64,000 nt of DNA from Mycobacterium aquaticum (GTDB taxonomy: Bacteria > Actinomycetota > Actinomycetes > Mycobacteriales > Mycobacteriaceae): NCBI RefSeq assembly GCF_002086485.1, contig NZ_MVHF01000032.1, positions 1-64,000 on the forward strand. The letters are read 5' to 3'. Position 1 is the first letter of the stretch. The number at the start of each line of letters is the position of its first letter. Both the position numbers and the translations under genes were made by a program. Of this stretch, positions 8,208 to 16,988 are shown one piece after another. The notes beneath the pieces were generated by a model, which was given only the letters and a program-made list of their open reading frames with translations, had not been told where the DNA came from and did no database searches.

Positions 8208-10694
8208 ATGACCGACGTCGCACAGAACGCGCCCACCAACGAACGCAGTCGCACCGGCCTGTCTGTCGACGCCCTGCGGCGCGGCATCGTCGACCACCTG
8301 CGGTACTCGATCGGCCGTCCGGCCGCCGCCCTGCGCCCGGCTCACTACTACCGCGCCCTGGCGCTGGCCGTGCGGGACCGCATGCAGGACAACCGGGTCG
8401 CGTCGACCCAGACGTCGCTCGACCTTGGCCGCAAGGTCACGTGCTATCTGTCGGCCGAGTTCTTGATGGGACCGCAACTCGGCGCCAATCTGCTGAACCT
8501 GCAGATCGAATCCGCCGCCCGCACCGCACTGGCCGAGCTGGGGCAGGATCTCGACGCGGTGCTGGCCTGCGAGGAGGAACCCGGTCTGGGCAACGGCGGC
8601 CTCGGCCGGCTCGCGGCGTGCTATCTCGATTCGCTTGCGACGCTGGAACGCCCGGCGATCGGTTACGGCATTCGCTACGAGTTCGGCATCTTCGACCAGG
8701 AGATCCACGACGGCTGGCAGGTCGAGAAGACCGACAACTGGCTCGACAACGGAAATCCCTGGGAGATCGCCAAACCCGATGTGAACTACGAGGTGAACTG
8801 GGGCGGTTTCGCCGAGCACTACACCGACGAGGCCGGCCACGACCGGGCGCGGTGGGTGCCGGGGCGGGTGATCAAGGGCGTCGCCTACGACACGCCCATC
8901 CAGGGTTTCGGCGTGAAGACGTGCAACGTGCTGACGCTGTGGAGCGCCCGGGCCGTCAAGTCGTTCGCCTTGGAGGCATTCAACACCGGGGATTACTACA
9001 AGGCCGTCGAAGACGAGGTCACCTCCGAGACCGTGACCAAGGTGCTCTACCCCAACGACGAGCCCGAGGCAGGCAAGCGTCTGCGTCTGCTGCAGCAGTA
9101 CTTCTTCGTATCCTGCTCACTGCAGCACGTGCTGCACATTCTCGACGACCTGGCCGACGCCTCGGTGCACGAGCTTCCCGAGCGGTTCGCGTTGCAGCTC
9201 AACGACACTCATCCGTCGATCGGGGTGGCCGAGCTGATGCGACTGCTGGTCGACGAGCGACAGCTGAGCTGGGAGGAGGCGTGGGACATCACCGTCGCAT
9301 CGTTCGGCTACACAAACCACACGCTGCTGCCAGAGGCACTGGAGACCTGGCCGCTGGCCATGTTCGGCGAATCGCTGCCGCGGCACCTGGAGATCATCTA
9401 CGAGATCAACCGCCGCTTCCTCGACGAGGTGGCCGCCAAGTTCCCGGATGACCCTGACCGCCTGCGCCGGATGTCGCTGATCGGTGAGGACAACGGCAAG
9501 AGCGTGCGGATGGCGCACCTGGCCACGGTCGGCAGCCACGCCGTCAACGGTGTCGCGGCACTGCATTCGGAACTGCTGAAATCCAGTGTCCTCAAAGACT
9601 TCTACGAGCTGTGGCCCGAGCGGTTCTCCAACAAGACCAACGGCGTCACCCCACGTCGCTTCCTGGCGTTGGCCAATCCGGGACTGCGCAGCCTGCTCGA
9701 CGACACCATCGGCGACGGCTGGCTGAGTGACTTGACCAAGCTGCGTGGGCTGGAGGCCTACGCCGACGATCCGGCGTTCCGCGCGCAGTGGCGCGCGGTC
9801 AAGCGTGACAACAAAGCTCGGCTGGCCGCTTACGTCGCTTCCACCGCAGGCGTCGACCTGGACCCCGACTGGCTGTTCGACATCCAGGTCAAGCGCATTC
9901 ACGAGTACAAGCGCCAGCACCTCAACGTGTTGAACATCGTCACGCAGTACCATCGCCTCAAGCAGAATCCCGGGCTGGACATCGTGCCGCGCGCCTTCGT
10001 GTTCGGCGGCAAGGCCGCACCCGGTTACTTCATGGCCAAACGAATCATCAAGCTCATCAACGCCGTCGGCGAGACGGTCAACAACGATCCGGAGGTCAAC
10101 CGGTTCCTCAAGGTCGCCTTCGTGCCGAACTTCAATGTGCAGAACGCGGAGTTCATCTACCCGGCTGCCGATGTCTCCGAACAGATCTCGACCGCGGGCA
10201 AGGAAGCCTCGGGCACCGGCAACATGAAGTTCATGATCAACGGCGCCCTGACCGTCGGCACCCTCGACGGTGCCAACGTCGAGATGCGCGACGAGGTCGG
10301 CGCCGAGAACTTCTTCCTGTTCGGTCTCACCGTCGACGAGGTCGAGCGGATCAAGCGCGACGGCTACCGACCGTCGGACTATGTGGCGGCCAATCCCGAA
10401 CTCGCGGCGGTCCTCGACCTGATCGCCGACGGCACCTTCTCCCACGGTGACACCGAGGTGTTCCGCCCGCTGGTCGACAATCTGCGCCACGACGATCCGT
10501 TCCTGGTACTGGCCGACTACGACTCCTACGTCGAATGCCAGGAGCGAGTCAGCACAGCGTGGCGGGATACCGAGGCGTGGACCCGCATGTCGATCATGAA
10601 CACGGCCCGCAGCGGCAAGTTCTCGTCGGACCGGGCGATCACCGAGTACTGCGACGACATCTGGGGCGTCATCCCGGTCACCGTCACGGATTAG
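8208..10694 (+). CDS. glgP: Glycogen/maltodextrin phosphorylase
   Basis: 828 residues, full length for a bacterial alpha-glucan phosphorylase, which releases glucose 1-phosphate from the non-reducing ends of glycogen using pyridoxal phosphate. The PLP-lysine region reads EASGTGNMKFMINGALTVGT near residue 670; other conserved segments include EEEPGLGNGGLGRLAACYLD and HPSIGVAELMR. The sequence CAGACT ends six bases before the ATG, which fits a leaderless start. The 3' end overlaps the convergent membrane-protein gene by 4 bases. Confidence 0.96.
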   Translation: MTDVAQNAPTNERSRTGLSVDALRRGIVDHLRYSIGRPAAALRPAHYYRALALAVRDRMQDNRVASTQTSLDLGRKVTCYLSAEFLMGPQLGANLLNLQIESAARTALAELGQDLDAVLACEEEPGLGNGGLGRLAACYLDSLATLERPAIGYGIRYEFGIFDQEIHDGWQVEKTDNWLDNGNPWEIAKPDVNYEVNWGGFAEHYTDEAGHDRARWVPGRVIKGVAYDTPIQGFGVKTCNVLTLWSARAVKSFALEAFNTGDYYKAVEDEVTSETVTKVLYPNDEPEAGKRLRLLQQYFFVSCSLQHVLHILDDLADASVHELPERFALQLNDTHPSIGVAELMRLLVDERQLSWEEAWDITVASFGYTNHTLLPEALETWPLAMFGESLPRHLEIIYEINRRFLDEVAAKFPDDPDRLRRMSLIGEDNGKSVRMAHLATVGSHAVNGVAALHSELLKSSVLKDFYELWPERFSNKTNGVTPRRFLALANPGLRSLLDDTIGDGWLSDLTKLRGLEAYADDPAFRAQWRAVKRDNKARLAAYVASTAGVDLDPDWLFDIQVKRIHEYKRQHLNVLNIVTQYHRLKQNPGLDIVPRAFVFGGKAAPGYFMAKRIIKLINAVGETVNNDPEVNRFLKVAFVPNFNVQNAEFIYPAADVSEQISTAGKEASGTGNMKFMINGALTVGTLDGANVEMRDEVGAENFFLFGLTVDEVERIKRDGYRPSDYVAANPELAAVLDLIADGTFSHGDTEVFRPLVDNLRHDDPFLVLADYDSYVECQERVSTAWRDTEAWTRMSIMNTARSGKFSSDRAITEYCDDIWGVIPVTVTD

Positions 10695-11791
10695 GGCTGA
10701 TCGCCGGCAGGCGCACCCAGCGCCTGCCGTACCACGGCCCGATCCAGCTGGTAGGACAGGATCGCGAGGGTGAACAACCCCATCGACAGGTTGACCAGGG
10801 CCCCGAAGCCTTCGGTCGCGAAATCGACCAGGGCGTTGAGAAACGTGAACGTGAGTGCGGCGTTGCGCAGCCAGCGCAACGGCCACACTCGCTCGGTCCG
10901 ATTGAGCCCCGCCATCGCGGGCACCGCCATGAGCAGCGTCAGCACCGCGCTGGCGAGCAGGATCACCGCAGGCGGGCTGGTGCCCGCGAGCCGGAACGCG
11001 ACGACGTGTTCGCCATAGAAATCCGGGAAATACCTGCCGATCACGATGCGCAGCATCTCGAAGACGAGGGCGACACCGGCTCCGGCGATCAGCAGCCAGC
11101 CCACCCAGGGCACCCAGTTCGGGCTGCGGAACACGTCCGGGATCAGCCGCGGCAGCCACCGCTGCAGTCGGTAGAGCCGGTCCGGCGCGCGGCCGGCACC
11201 GACCAGCAAGTCCCGGAGTTGTCCGGCCGTGTCTGCGTCGGCCCCCTGAGACTGCGCCTTTTCGACGAGTGCCAGCGCGATCTCGCGGCGGTGGTCGGCC
11301 AGCCCGCGCGCCACCCCGTCGGCGGCGATGGACGCGGCCGAGGCCAGGCATTCCCGTGCCGTCAGCGGCCGCAGCCCGCGAATCACCCTGGCTCCCAGCA
11401 GGATGAGAACCACCAGGATGTACATGATCTCGGCGGCCGGGCCGTAGAAGTAATCGTTGTCCTTGGTGACGAACTTGCCGACTTCGTCGAGGAACAACCC
11501 GAATCCGACCCCGCCCAGCACCACGCACACGATGCGGGCGCCGAACCCCAGCACCATCCAGCCGATCACCAACGCCAGCATCATCAACGCACCGCCCCAC
11601 AGCGCGTGCGCGATGTGCAGGTTGCCGCCGCCGATCTGTGGGTAGCCCGTCAGCCGCAGATACAGCCGGGTCAGCAGGATCGTCGCGATGGCGATGAGGA
11701 CGAACGACTCTGCCGACGTCGGGCCGACCGCGTTGCGGGTGATCAGCCCACGCGCGGGGCGGGGGTGGTAGTCCATCGTTTCTCCGATCAC
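10691..11791 (-). CDS. Uncharacterised integral membrane protein
   Basis: 366 residues, not assigned to a known family. Around eight hydrophobic segments are visible: an N-terminal group of four or five (about residues 28-145, containing GGGNLHIAHALWGGALMML and LFLDEVGKFVTKDN), a soluble middle (about 150-235) rich in Arg/Asp/Glu, then two or more helices and a C-terminal pair. The conserved-looking HxxHALWGG and DEVGKF motifs in the membrane part could bind metal or lipid, but this is speculation. Its stop codon is interleaved with that of glgP (shared TTAG at 10691-10694). It is transcribed towards glgP, so no operon link is implied. Confidence 0.7.
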   Translation of the reverse strand: MIGETMDYHPRPARGLITRNAVGPTSAESFVLIAIATILLTRLYLRLTGYPQIGGGNLHIAHALWGGALMMLALVIGWMVLGFGARIVCVVLGGVGFGLFLDEVGKFVTKDNDYFYGPAAEIMYILVVLILLGARVIRGLRPLTARECLASAASIAADGVARGLADHRREIALALVEKAQSQGADADTAGQLRDLLVGAGRAPDRLYRLQRWLPRLIPDVFRSPNWVPWVGWLLIAGAGVALVFEMLRIVIGRYFPDFYGEHVVAFRLAGTSPPAVILLASAVLTLLMAVPAMAGLNRTERVWPLRWLRNAALTFTFLNALVDFATEGFGALVNLSMGLFTLAILSYQLDRAVVRQALGAPAGDQP

Positions 11792-11877
11792 GGCGCGTGC
11801 GCGTTGTGCAACCGATCATGCGACGTTGGGACGACCGGGGCGCGGCCGGGGTGCTGATCGTCGCCGTGATCTGGTGA

Positions 11878-13065
11878 CTATTCAGTACCGAAGGCGAAAA
11901 CTGTTGTCGAATCGTAGGTTTGGCCAGGATTGAGGGCCGTCGACGGGAAACCCGGTTGGTTCGGCGAGTCCGGGAAATGCTGCGTCTCCATCGTGAACCC
12001 AGCACCTTGGCGGTAGACGTGGCCGCTGGTGCCGGTGAACGCGCCGACCAGGAAGTTCGAGGTGTAGAACTGCACCCCGGGCTCGGTGGTGGAGACGGTG
12101 AGGGTGCGCCCGGTCTGGGGATCCTCGGCCTTGGCGGCCTGCACCAGGCCGGCGTTGCCGCGGTTGATCACCCAGTTGTGGTCGTAACCGTGGGCCAGCA
12201 GCAGCTGCGGGTCGTTGGCGGTGATGTGCGCGCCGATCGGCGTCGGTGACGTGAAATCGAACGGCGTGCCCTTCACCGGGGCGATCTGGCCGGTCGGGAT
12301 CTGGGTGGCATCGGTCGGGGTGTAGCTGTCGGCATTAATGGTGAGCTTGTGGTCGTAGATGTTGAGCGCGTCCTCCCCCGCCAGGTTGAAGTAGCTGTGA
12401 TTGGTCAGGTTGACAACGGTGGGGGCATCGGTGGTCGCGTGGTAGTCGATGCGCAGCTGGTTGTTCTGGTCCACCGTGTAGGTAACCGTGGTGGTCAGCG
12501 CTCCCGGATAGCCCATTTCGCCTGCCGGACTGAGGTATTGGAGCTTGAGGCCGACGGTGCCGGTGCCGTTCTGCGGGGTGGCCTGCCACACCTTCGAGTC
12601 GAATCCGACGGTGCCGCCGTGCAGGCTGTTGCCGTTGTTGTTGATCGGAACCTGATGCTGCGCACCGTTGAGCGTGAAGGCTCCCTTGGCGAGCCGGTTG
12701 CCGTAGCGGCCGATGATGGCACCGAAGTAGGTCTTGGCGTCGCCGGTGTTGTCGAGGTAGCCCTGCAGAGTCGGGAAACCGAGCACGACGTTGTTGGCGT
12801 GGCCGCTGCGGTCAGGGACGTCGATCGACTGGATGATGCCGCCGTAGTTGAGGATTCGCACCTGCATGCCGTGCCCGTTGGTGAGCGTGTAGCGGGTCAC
12901 CGGGGTGCCGCCCACCTGGCCGAACGCCTCGTCGGTGATCGACGGCGCCGGTGCCTGCGCCGGTTGCTCGCTGCTGTCCCCGCCGCTGCTGGTCGTGGTG
13001 CTGCACGCCGTCAAGCCCGCGACACCGGCGATCGCCATCAGTCGAAGTAAACCCCGTCCCCGCAT
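11878..13065 (-). CDS. Exported aldose 1-epimerase (mutarotase) lipoprotein
   Basis: 395 residues from ATG 13065, preceded by GGGGAGGG. The signal peptide ends in a lipobox, LTAC, near residue 20, followed by a Ser/Thr/Gly linker, so the enzyme should be anchored outside the membrane. The GalM fold is clear: GNRLAKG, GNSLHGG (first His), NLTNHSYFNLAG (second His) and METQHFPDSPNQPGFPST with the catalytic Glu. It should interconvert alpha and beta anomers of hexoses in the periplasm. Location 86 bases from the membrane-protein gene does not show a pathway. Confidence 0.9.
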   Translation of the reverse strand: MRGRGLLRLMAIAGVAGLTACSTTTSSGGDSSEQPAQAPAPSITDEAFGQVGGTPVTRYTLTNGHGMQVRILNYGGIIQSIDVPDRSGHANNVVLGFPTLQGYLDNTGDAKTYFGAIIGRYGNRLAKGAFTLNGAQHQVPINNNGNSLHGGTVGFDSKVWQATPQNGTGTVGLKLQYLSPAGEMGYPGALTTTVTYTVDQNNQLRIDYHATTDAPTVVNLTNHSYFNLAGEDALNIYDHKLTINADSYTPTDATQIPTGQIAPVKGTPFDFTSPTPIGAHITANDPQLLLAHGYDHNWVINRGNAGLVQAAKAEDPQTGRTLTVSTTEPGVQFYTSNFLVGAFTGTSGHVYRQGAGFTMETQHFPDSPNQPGFPSTALNPGQTYDSTTVFAFGTE

Positions 13066-13267
13066 GACCCTCCCCGGTCTCAGCGAATTCACGTGTGTAC
13101 AAGCATTGTCCGCGCGCCACGCGACCGGGACACGGTTTTCGGGCGGATCGCCGGCGGCCCGCGTCGTCGCACCGCGGCTGTCCCGCAGGTCACCCGGGGT
13201 TTCTCGGCGGTGACAAGAATGCGGAATTCGTACGGCGGTTCGGCCGTGTTCGGGCCGCGACGCCCGC

Positions 13268-14065
13268 TCAGCGCACCACGACCGGGCTGGGCTCACGAGG
13301 AGCTCCCAGCAGGTCGCGGTGCGACGGCGGGACGCGGCCGCCTTCGTCGGTGATGCCGCAGCGCCGCGCGAGCTCGGCGCCGATGACGGTATGGCCGGAC
13401 AGGTCGGCCAACTCGGGATCGTGATAGAGCGCGTGGATCAGATGCCCGGTGAATTCCGGGGTTTCGGCGTGCTCAGCGGTTTTGGCGAGGGCCTCGGGAT
13501 GCCCGGTGAACGCAGCACGCAGCTTCTCGGTGAGCAGGATCCCCATCCAGATCGACACCGTGGCCACGCCGGTGCCCCGGAAGTCGACAGCCATGTCGGC
13601 GGCGAGTTTGTCCAGCCCGGCTTTTTGCGCCCCATAGGCGGGGCCGTGCATGTAGCACACCGACCCCGGCGACGAGGTGAAGGCGATCAGCCCCTTGTCC
13701 GCGGCGAGCAGCAGCGGCGCGGCGTACCACGATGCGATGTAGGCCGAACGCAGCCCGACATCGAGCACGTCGGCCAGCGCGATCGGCTTCTCCCAGAACG
13801 GCTTCGGGCTGGTCAGCTCATCGTGGACGGCGGCCGCGTTGTTGACGAGCAGATCCAGCCGGCCATGCTCGCGCGCGATCCGTTCGAACAGTGCGCCCAC
13901 GGCCGCGTCGTCGGAATGGTCGAGCGGCACCGCGATGACGCCGTCCGCGTCGGTCACGGTCCGGCCCGTGCCGTACACCTGCCAGCCCGAGGAGATCAGC
14001 GCGGCGGCGATGCCCCGGCCCGCGCCGCGGCTCGCCCCGGTGACAACGGCAACGCGCTCGTCCAT
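13268..14065 (-). CDS. Short-chain dehydrogenase/reductase
   Basis: 265 residues, classical SDR. The cofactor loop is TGASRGAGRGIA (residues 9-20), the NNAA motif is present, and the active site has the TSSPGS serine segment followed by YGAQK about a dozen residues on. Arg residues after the glycine loop (TGRT) suggest NADP(H), but this is weak. Substrate unknown. It is divergent from the TOBE-domain gene; between the two starts lie 146 bases with no strong palindrome. The 202 bases downstream, before the mutarotase gene, hold no recognisable gene. Confidence 0.85.
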   Translation of the reverse strand: MDERVAVVTGASRGAGRGIAAALISSGWQVYGTGRTVTDADGVIAVPLDHSDDAAVGALFERIAREHGRLDLLVNNAAAVHDELTSPKPFWEKPIALADVLDVGLRSAYIASWYAAPLLLAADKGLIAFTSSPGSVCYMHGPAYGAQKAGLDKLAADMAVDFRGTGVATVSIWMGILLTEKLRAAFTGHPEALAKTAEHAETPEFTGHLIHALYHDPELADLSGHTVIGAELARRCGITDEGGRVPPSHRDLLGAPREPSPVVVR

Positions 14066-14211
14066 GGCCCCGAACCTACCCGGCCGGTTTTCGACTGCTC
14101 CGCGAGCGTGAATGCCCTGCGAGGTTGACGCGAATTTTTCGCAGTGGCTTCACATTCGCGGACCGGCGTAGCGTCTGCTCTGACAGGACCGCCACAGATC
14201 GGAGCCCCACC

Positions 14212-14424
14212 ATGCGCCTCTCCACCCGCAATCAACTTGCCGGCACGATCGTCGAGGTCAGCTTGGGTACCGTGATGGCCACGGTGAAGGTCCGCCTCGA
14301 CGGCGGCGACCAGATCGTGACGTCCTCGATCACCCGGGACGCCGCGGTGGATCTGGGACTGCAGCAGGGGCAACCCGCGACGGTGTTCATCAAGTCCACC
14401 GAGGTGGCCATCGGCGTCGAGTGA
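14212..14424 (+). CDS. Molbindin-like single TOBE-domain protein
   Basis: 70 residues from ATG 14212 (GGAGCCCC upstream). The whole protein is one Mop/TOBE domain: STRNQLAGTIVEVSLGTVMA followed by the VxxDGGDQIVTSSITRDAA pattern and FIKSTEVAIGV, as in molbindins that bind molybdate or tungstate as oligomers and in the C-terminal domain of ModE/ModC. It is alone here, without mod transport genes, so a molybdate buffering or storage role is inferred. It ends 16 bases from the convergent tex gene. Confidence 0.85.
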   Translation: MRLSTRNQLAGTIVEVSLGTVMATVKVRLDGGDQIVTSSITRDAAVDLGLQQGQPATVFIKSTEVAIGVE

Positions 14425-14440
14425 CGCCGATGGCTCGTCG

Positions 14441-16828
14441 CTATTTCCCGAACCCCGCCTTACGCAGCGCATCGGCCATCGAGCCTGACGGCGGATTCGG
14501 TTCGCGGCGCCGCGAGTCATTGCCGCGGCCCCGCGACTGATTGCCGCGAGCCTGGTTGCCGCCACGATTGTTGCCACCACCACGGTTCTGGTTGCCACCA
14601 CGGTTGTCCCCACCGCGCTCAGGCCGCTTACCCTGGTCGCGCTCGGGGGTGTCGTTGAGGCGCAGCGTCAGACTGATCCGCTGCCGGTCGACGTCGACGT
14701 CGAGCACCTTGACCCGCACCACCTGGCCTGACTTGACCACCTCGTGAGGATCGGAGATGAAGCGGTCGGCCATGGCAGAGACGTGGACCAGGCCATCCTG
14801 GTGCACGCCCACATCAACAAAGGCGCCGAACGCAGCCACATTCGTCACCACCCCTTCGAGGACCATGCCGGGCTTGAGGTCACCGACCTTTTCCACCCCG
14901 GCGGCGAAGGTGGCCGTGGAGAATGCGGGACGCGGGTCGCGTCCCGGCTTCTCCAGCTCACCCAGAATGTCGGTGACCGTCGGAATACCGAACCGCTCGT
15001 CGGCGAAGTCGGCGGGTTTGAGCGCCCGCAGCGAGCGTTCGTTGCCGATCAGCTCGGCCAGCGTCACCCCGGAGCGGTCCAGGATCCGGCGGACCACCGG
15101 GTAGGACTCGGGGTGGACGCCGGAGGCATCCAGCGGGTCTTCCCCGTCGCGGATCCGCAGGAACCCGGCGCATTGTTCAAAAGCCTTGGGGCCCAGGCGA
15201 GGAACGTTGAGCAGTGCCTTGCGGCTGCGGAACGCTCCCGCGCTCTCGCGGTGCGCCACGATGGCAGCGGCCAGCGATTCGGTGACCCCGGACACCCGCG
15301 CCAGCAACGGCACCGAGGCGGTGTTGAGGTCCACGCCCACCGCGTTCACGGCGTCCTCGACGACCGCGTCGAGGCTGCGCGCCAGCGAGCCGGGTGTGAC
15401 GTCGTGCTGGTACTGCCCGACGCCGATGGACTTGGGGTCGATCTTCACCAGCTCGGCCAGCGGGTCCTGCAGTCGGCGCGCGATCGATACCGCGCCACGC
15501 AGCGTCACGTCGAGCTCGGGCAACTCCTGTGCGGCGTACGCCGACGCCGAGTACACCGAGGCCCCGGCCTCACTCACCATCGCCTTGGTGGGCGCGGGAG
15601 CACCGGCAGCGCGGATGTCGGCGATGAGTTCGGCTGCCAGCGCGTCGGTTTCACGCGACGCGGTGCCGTTGCCGACCGCGATCAGCTCGACGCCGTGTCG
15701 CGCGACCAGGGCGGCCAGGGTGGCCTTGGCCTGATCCCACTGCTTCTGCGGCTGGTGCGGGTAGATCGCGCAGGTGTCGACCACCTTGCCGGTGCCGTCG
15801 ACGACGGCCACCTTCACGCCGGTGCGGAAGCCCGGGTCGAGCCCGAGTGTCGTGCGGGTGCCTGCGGGAGCGGCCAGCAGCAGGTCCTTGAGGTTGCGGG
15901 CGAACACGGCCACAGCCTCGTCCTCGGCCCGCTGCCGCAGGCGCATCCGGGCGTCGACGGCAGCCGAGATCATCAGCTTGGCCCGCCAGGCCAGCCTGAC
16001 GGTGGTCGCCAGCCACGGTGTGGCGGGGGCGTTCGCCGCCAGGTCGATGCCGAGCGACTTGGCGATCATGGCCTGGTAGATCTCGTCGTCACCGCCGTCG
16101 AAGGTCAGCGCGAGTGCCTCTTCCTTCTCGCCGCGCAGCACGGCCAGCACGCGGTGTGACGGCATGTTCTCCAACGGCTCGGAGAACTCGAAGTAGTCAC
16201 GGAACTTCTGGGCTGCAGGGCTTTTCGCGGCCTCCTCCGACCACGGAGCGGTGCGCAGCGCCCCGTCGGCCCAGAATTTCTCGCGGGTGGCGCCGACCAG
16301 TTCGGCGTCCTCGGAGGCCCGCTCGATGATGATGTGGCGTGCGCCCTCGAGGGCGGCAGCGGCGTCGGCGACGTTCTCGTTGAGGAACTCCGCGGCCAGT
16401 TCGTCGGGGACCAGTGCCGGGTCGGCCAGCAACCGGTCGGCCAGCGGTTCCAGGCCCGCTTCCTTCGCGATCTGGGCCTTGGTGCGCCGCTTGGGCTTGT
16501 AGGGCAGATAGATGTCCTCCACCCGCGCCTTGGTGTCGGCCGCGAGCAAGGCCGCCCGCAGCTCGTCGGTGAGCTTGCCCTGCTCCTCGATGGACGCCAG
16601 CACCGCATCGCGACGCTGATCGAGCTCCCGCAGGTAGGTGAGGCGTTCCTCCAGCGTGCGCAGTTGGCCGTCGTCGAGACTGCCCGTGACTTCCTTGCGG
16701 TAGCGGGCGATGAACGGAACTGTCGCGCCCTCGTCGAGCAGTGCGACGGCAGCTGCCACCTGGCGCTCTCCGACGGCGAGTTCTTCGGCGATGCGTGCGG
16801 TTACCGACTTGACGGCGCTCTGTGTCAC
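14441..16828 (-). CDS. tex: Tex-family RNA-binding transcription accessory protein with RG-rich tail
   Basis: 795 residues from a GTG at 16828; a longer frame to 16945 has no family similarity. Domain order is that of Tex/Spt6-like proteins: helical N-terminus, YqgF/RuvX-like fold (TLGLDPGFRTGVKVAVVDG, about 365-385), helix-hairpin-helix region (LNVPRLGPKAFEQCAGFLRI) and an S1 RNA-binding domain (about 655-725, VVTNVAAFGAFVDVGVHQDG). The C-terminus carries an unusual RGG/RGN-rich segment of about 43 residues (bases near 14498-14626) before a final conserved-looking MADALRKAGF. Role: RNA binding linked to transcription and stress; details in mycobacteria unknown. Confidence 0.92.
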   Translation of the reverse strand: MTQSAVKSVTARIAEELAVGERQVAAAVALLDEGATVPFIARYRKEVTGSLDDGQLRTLEERLTYLRELDQRRDAVLASIEEQGKLTDELRAALLAADTKARVEDIYLPYKPKRRTKAQIAKEAGLEPLADRLLADPALVPDELAAEFLNENVADAAAALEGARHIIIERASEDAELVGATREKFWADGALRTAPWSEEAAKSPAAQKFRDYFEFSEPLENMPSHRVLAVLRGEKEEALALTFDGGDDEIYQAMIAKSLGIDLAANAPATPWLATTVRLAWRAKLMISAAVDARMRLRQRAEDEAVAVFARNLKDLLLAAPAGTRTTLGLDPGFRTGVKVAVVDGTGKVVDTCAIYPHQPQKQWDQAKATLAALVARHGVELIAVGNGTASRETDALAAELIADIRAAGAPAPTKAMVSEAGASVYSASAYAAQELPELDVTLRGAVSIARRLQDPLAELVKIDPKSIGVGQYQHDVTPGSLARSLDAVVEDAVNAVGVDLNTASVPLLARVSGVTESLAAAIVAHRESAGAFRSRKALLNVPRLGPKAFEQCAGFLRIRDGEDPLDASGVHPESYPVVRRILDRSGVTLAELIGNERSLRALKPADFADERFGIPTVTDILGELEKPGRDPRPAFSTATFAAGVEKVGDLKPGMVLEGVVTNVAAFGAFVDVGVHQDGLVHVSAMADRFISDPHEVVKSGQVVRVKVLDVDVDRQRISLTLRLNDTPERDQGKRPERGGDNRGGNQNRGGGNNRGGNQARGNQSRGRGNDSRRREPNPPSGSMADALRKAGFGK

Positions 16829-16988
16829 GTCGGAGGACCCTACCGAATCTCGCCGACAACCCCCGGCGAGGCGGGTGGGTGTTTCTGATCGGTTAAAAGC
16901 ACGCGCAGCTCTTGACGTGAGCCACGCCACAGCGTAAACATTCACTACTAAACCTTTAGAAATGAATCAATCGATCGAAGGCATCCAC

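Noticed and set aside
9117..12005. A 962-codon open frame on the minus strand opposite glgP
   Set aside because: It is antisense to the clearly conserved glycogen phosphorylase and overlaps two real genes; long antisense frames are expected in GC-rich DNA and it shows no family resemblance.
14498..14640. Repetitive DNA that could suggest a CRISPR or minisatellite
   Set aside because: The repetition is imperfect, has no spacer structure and encodes the RG-rich tail of Tex in frame.
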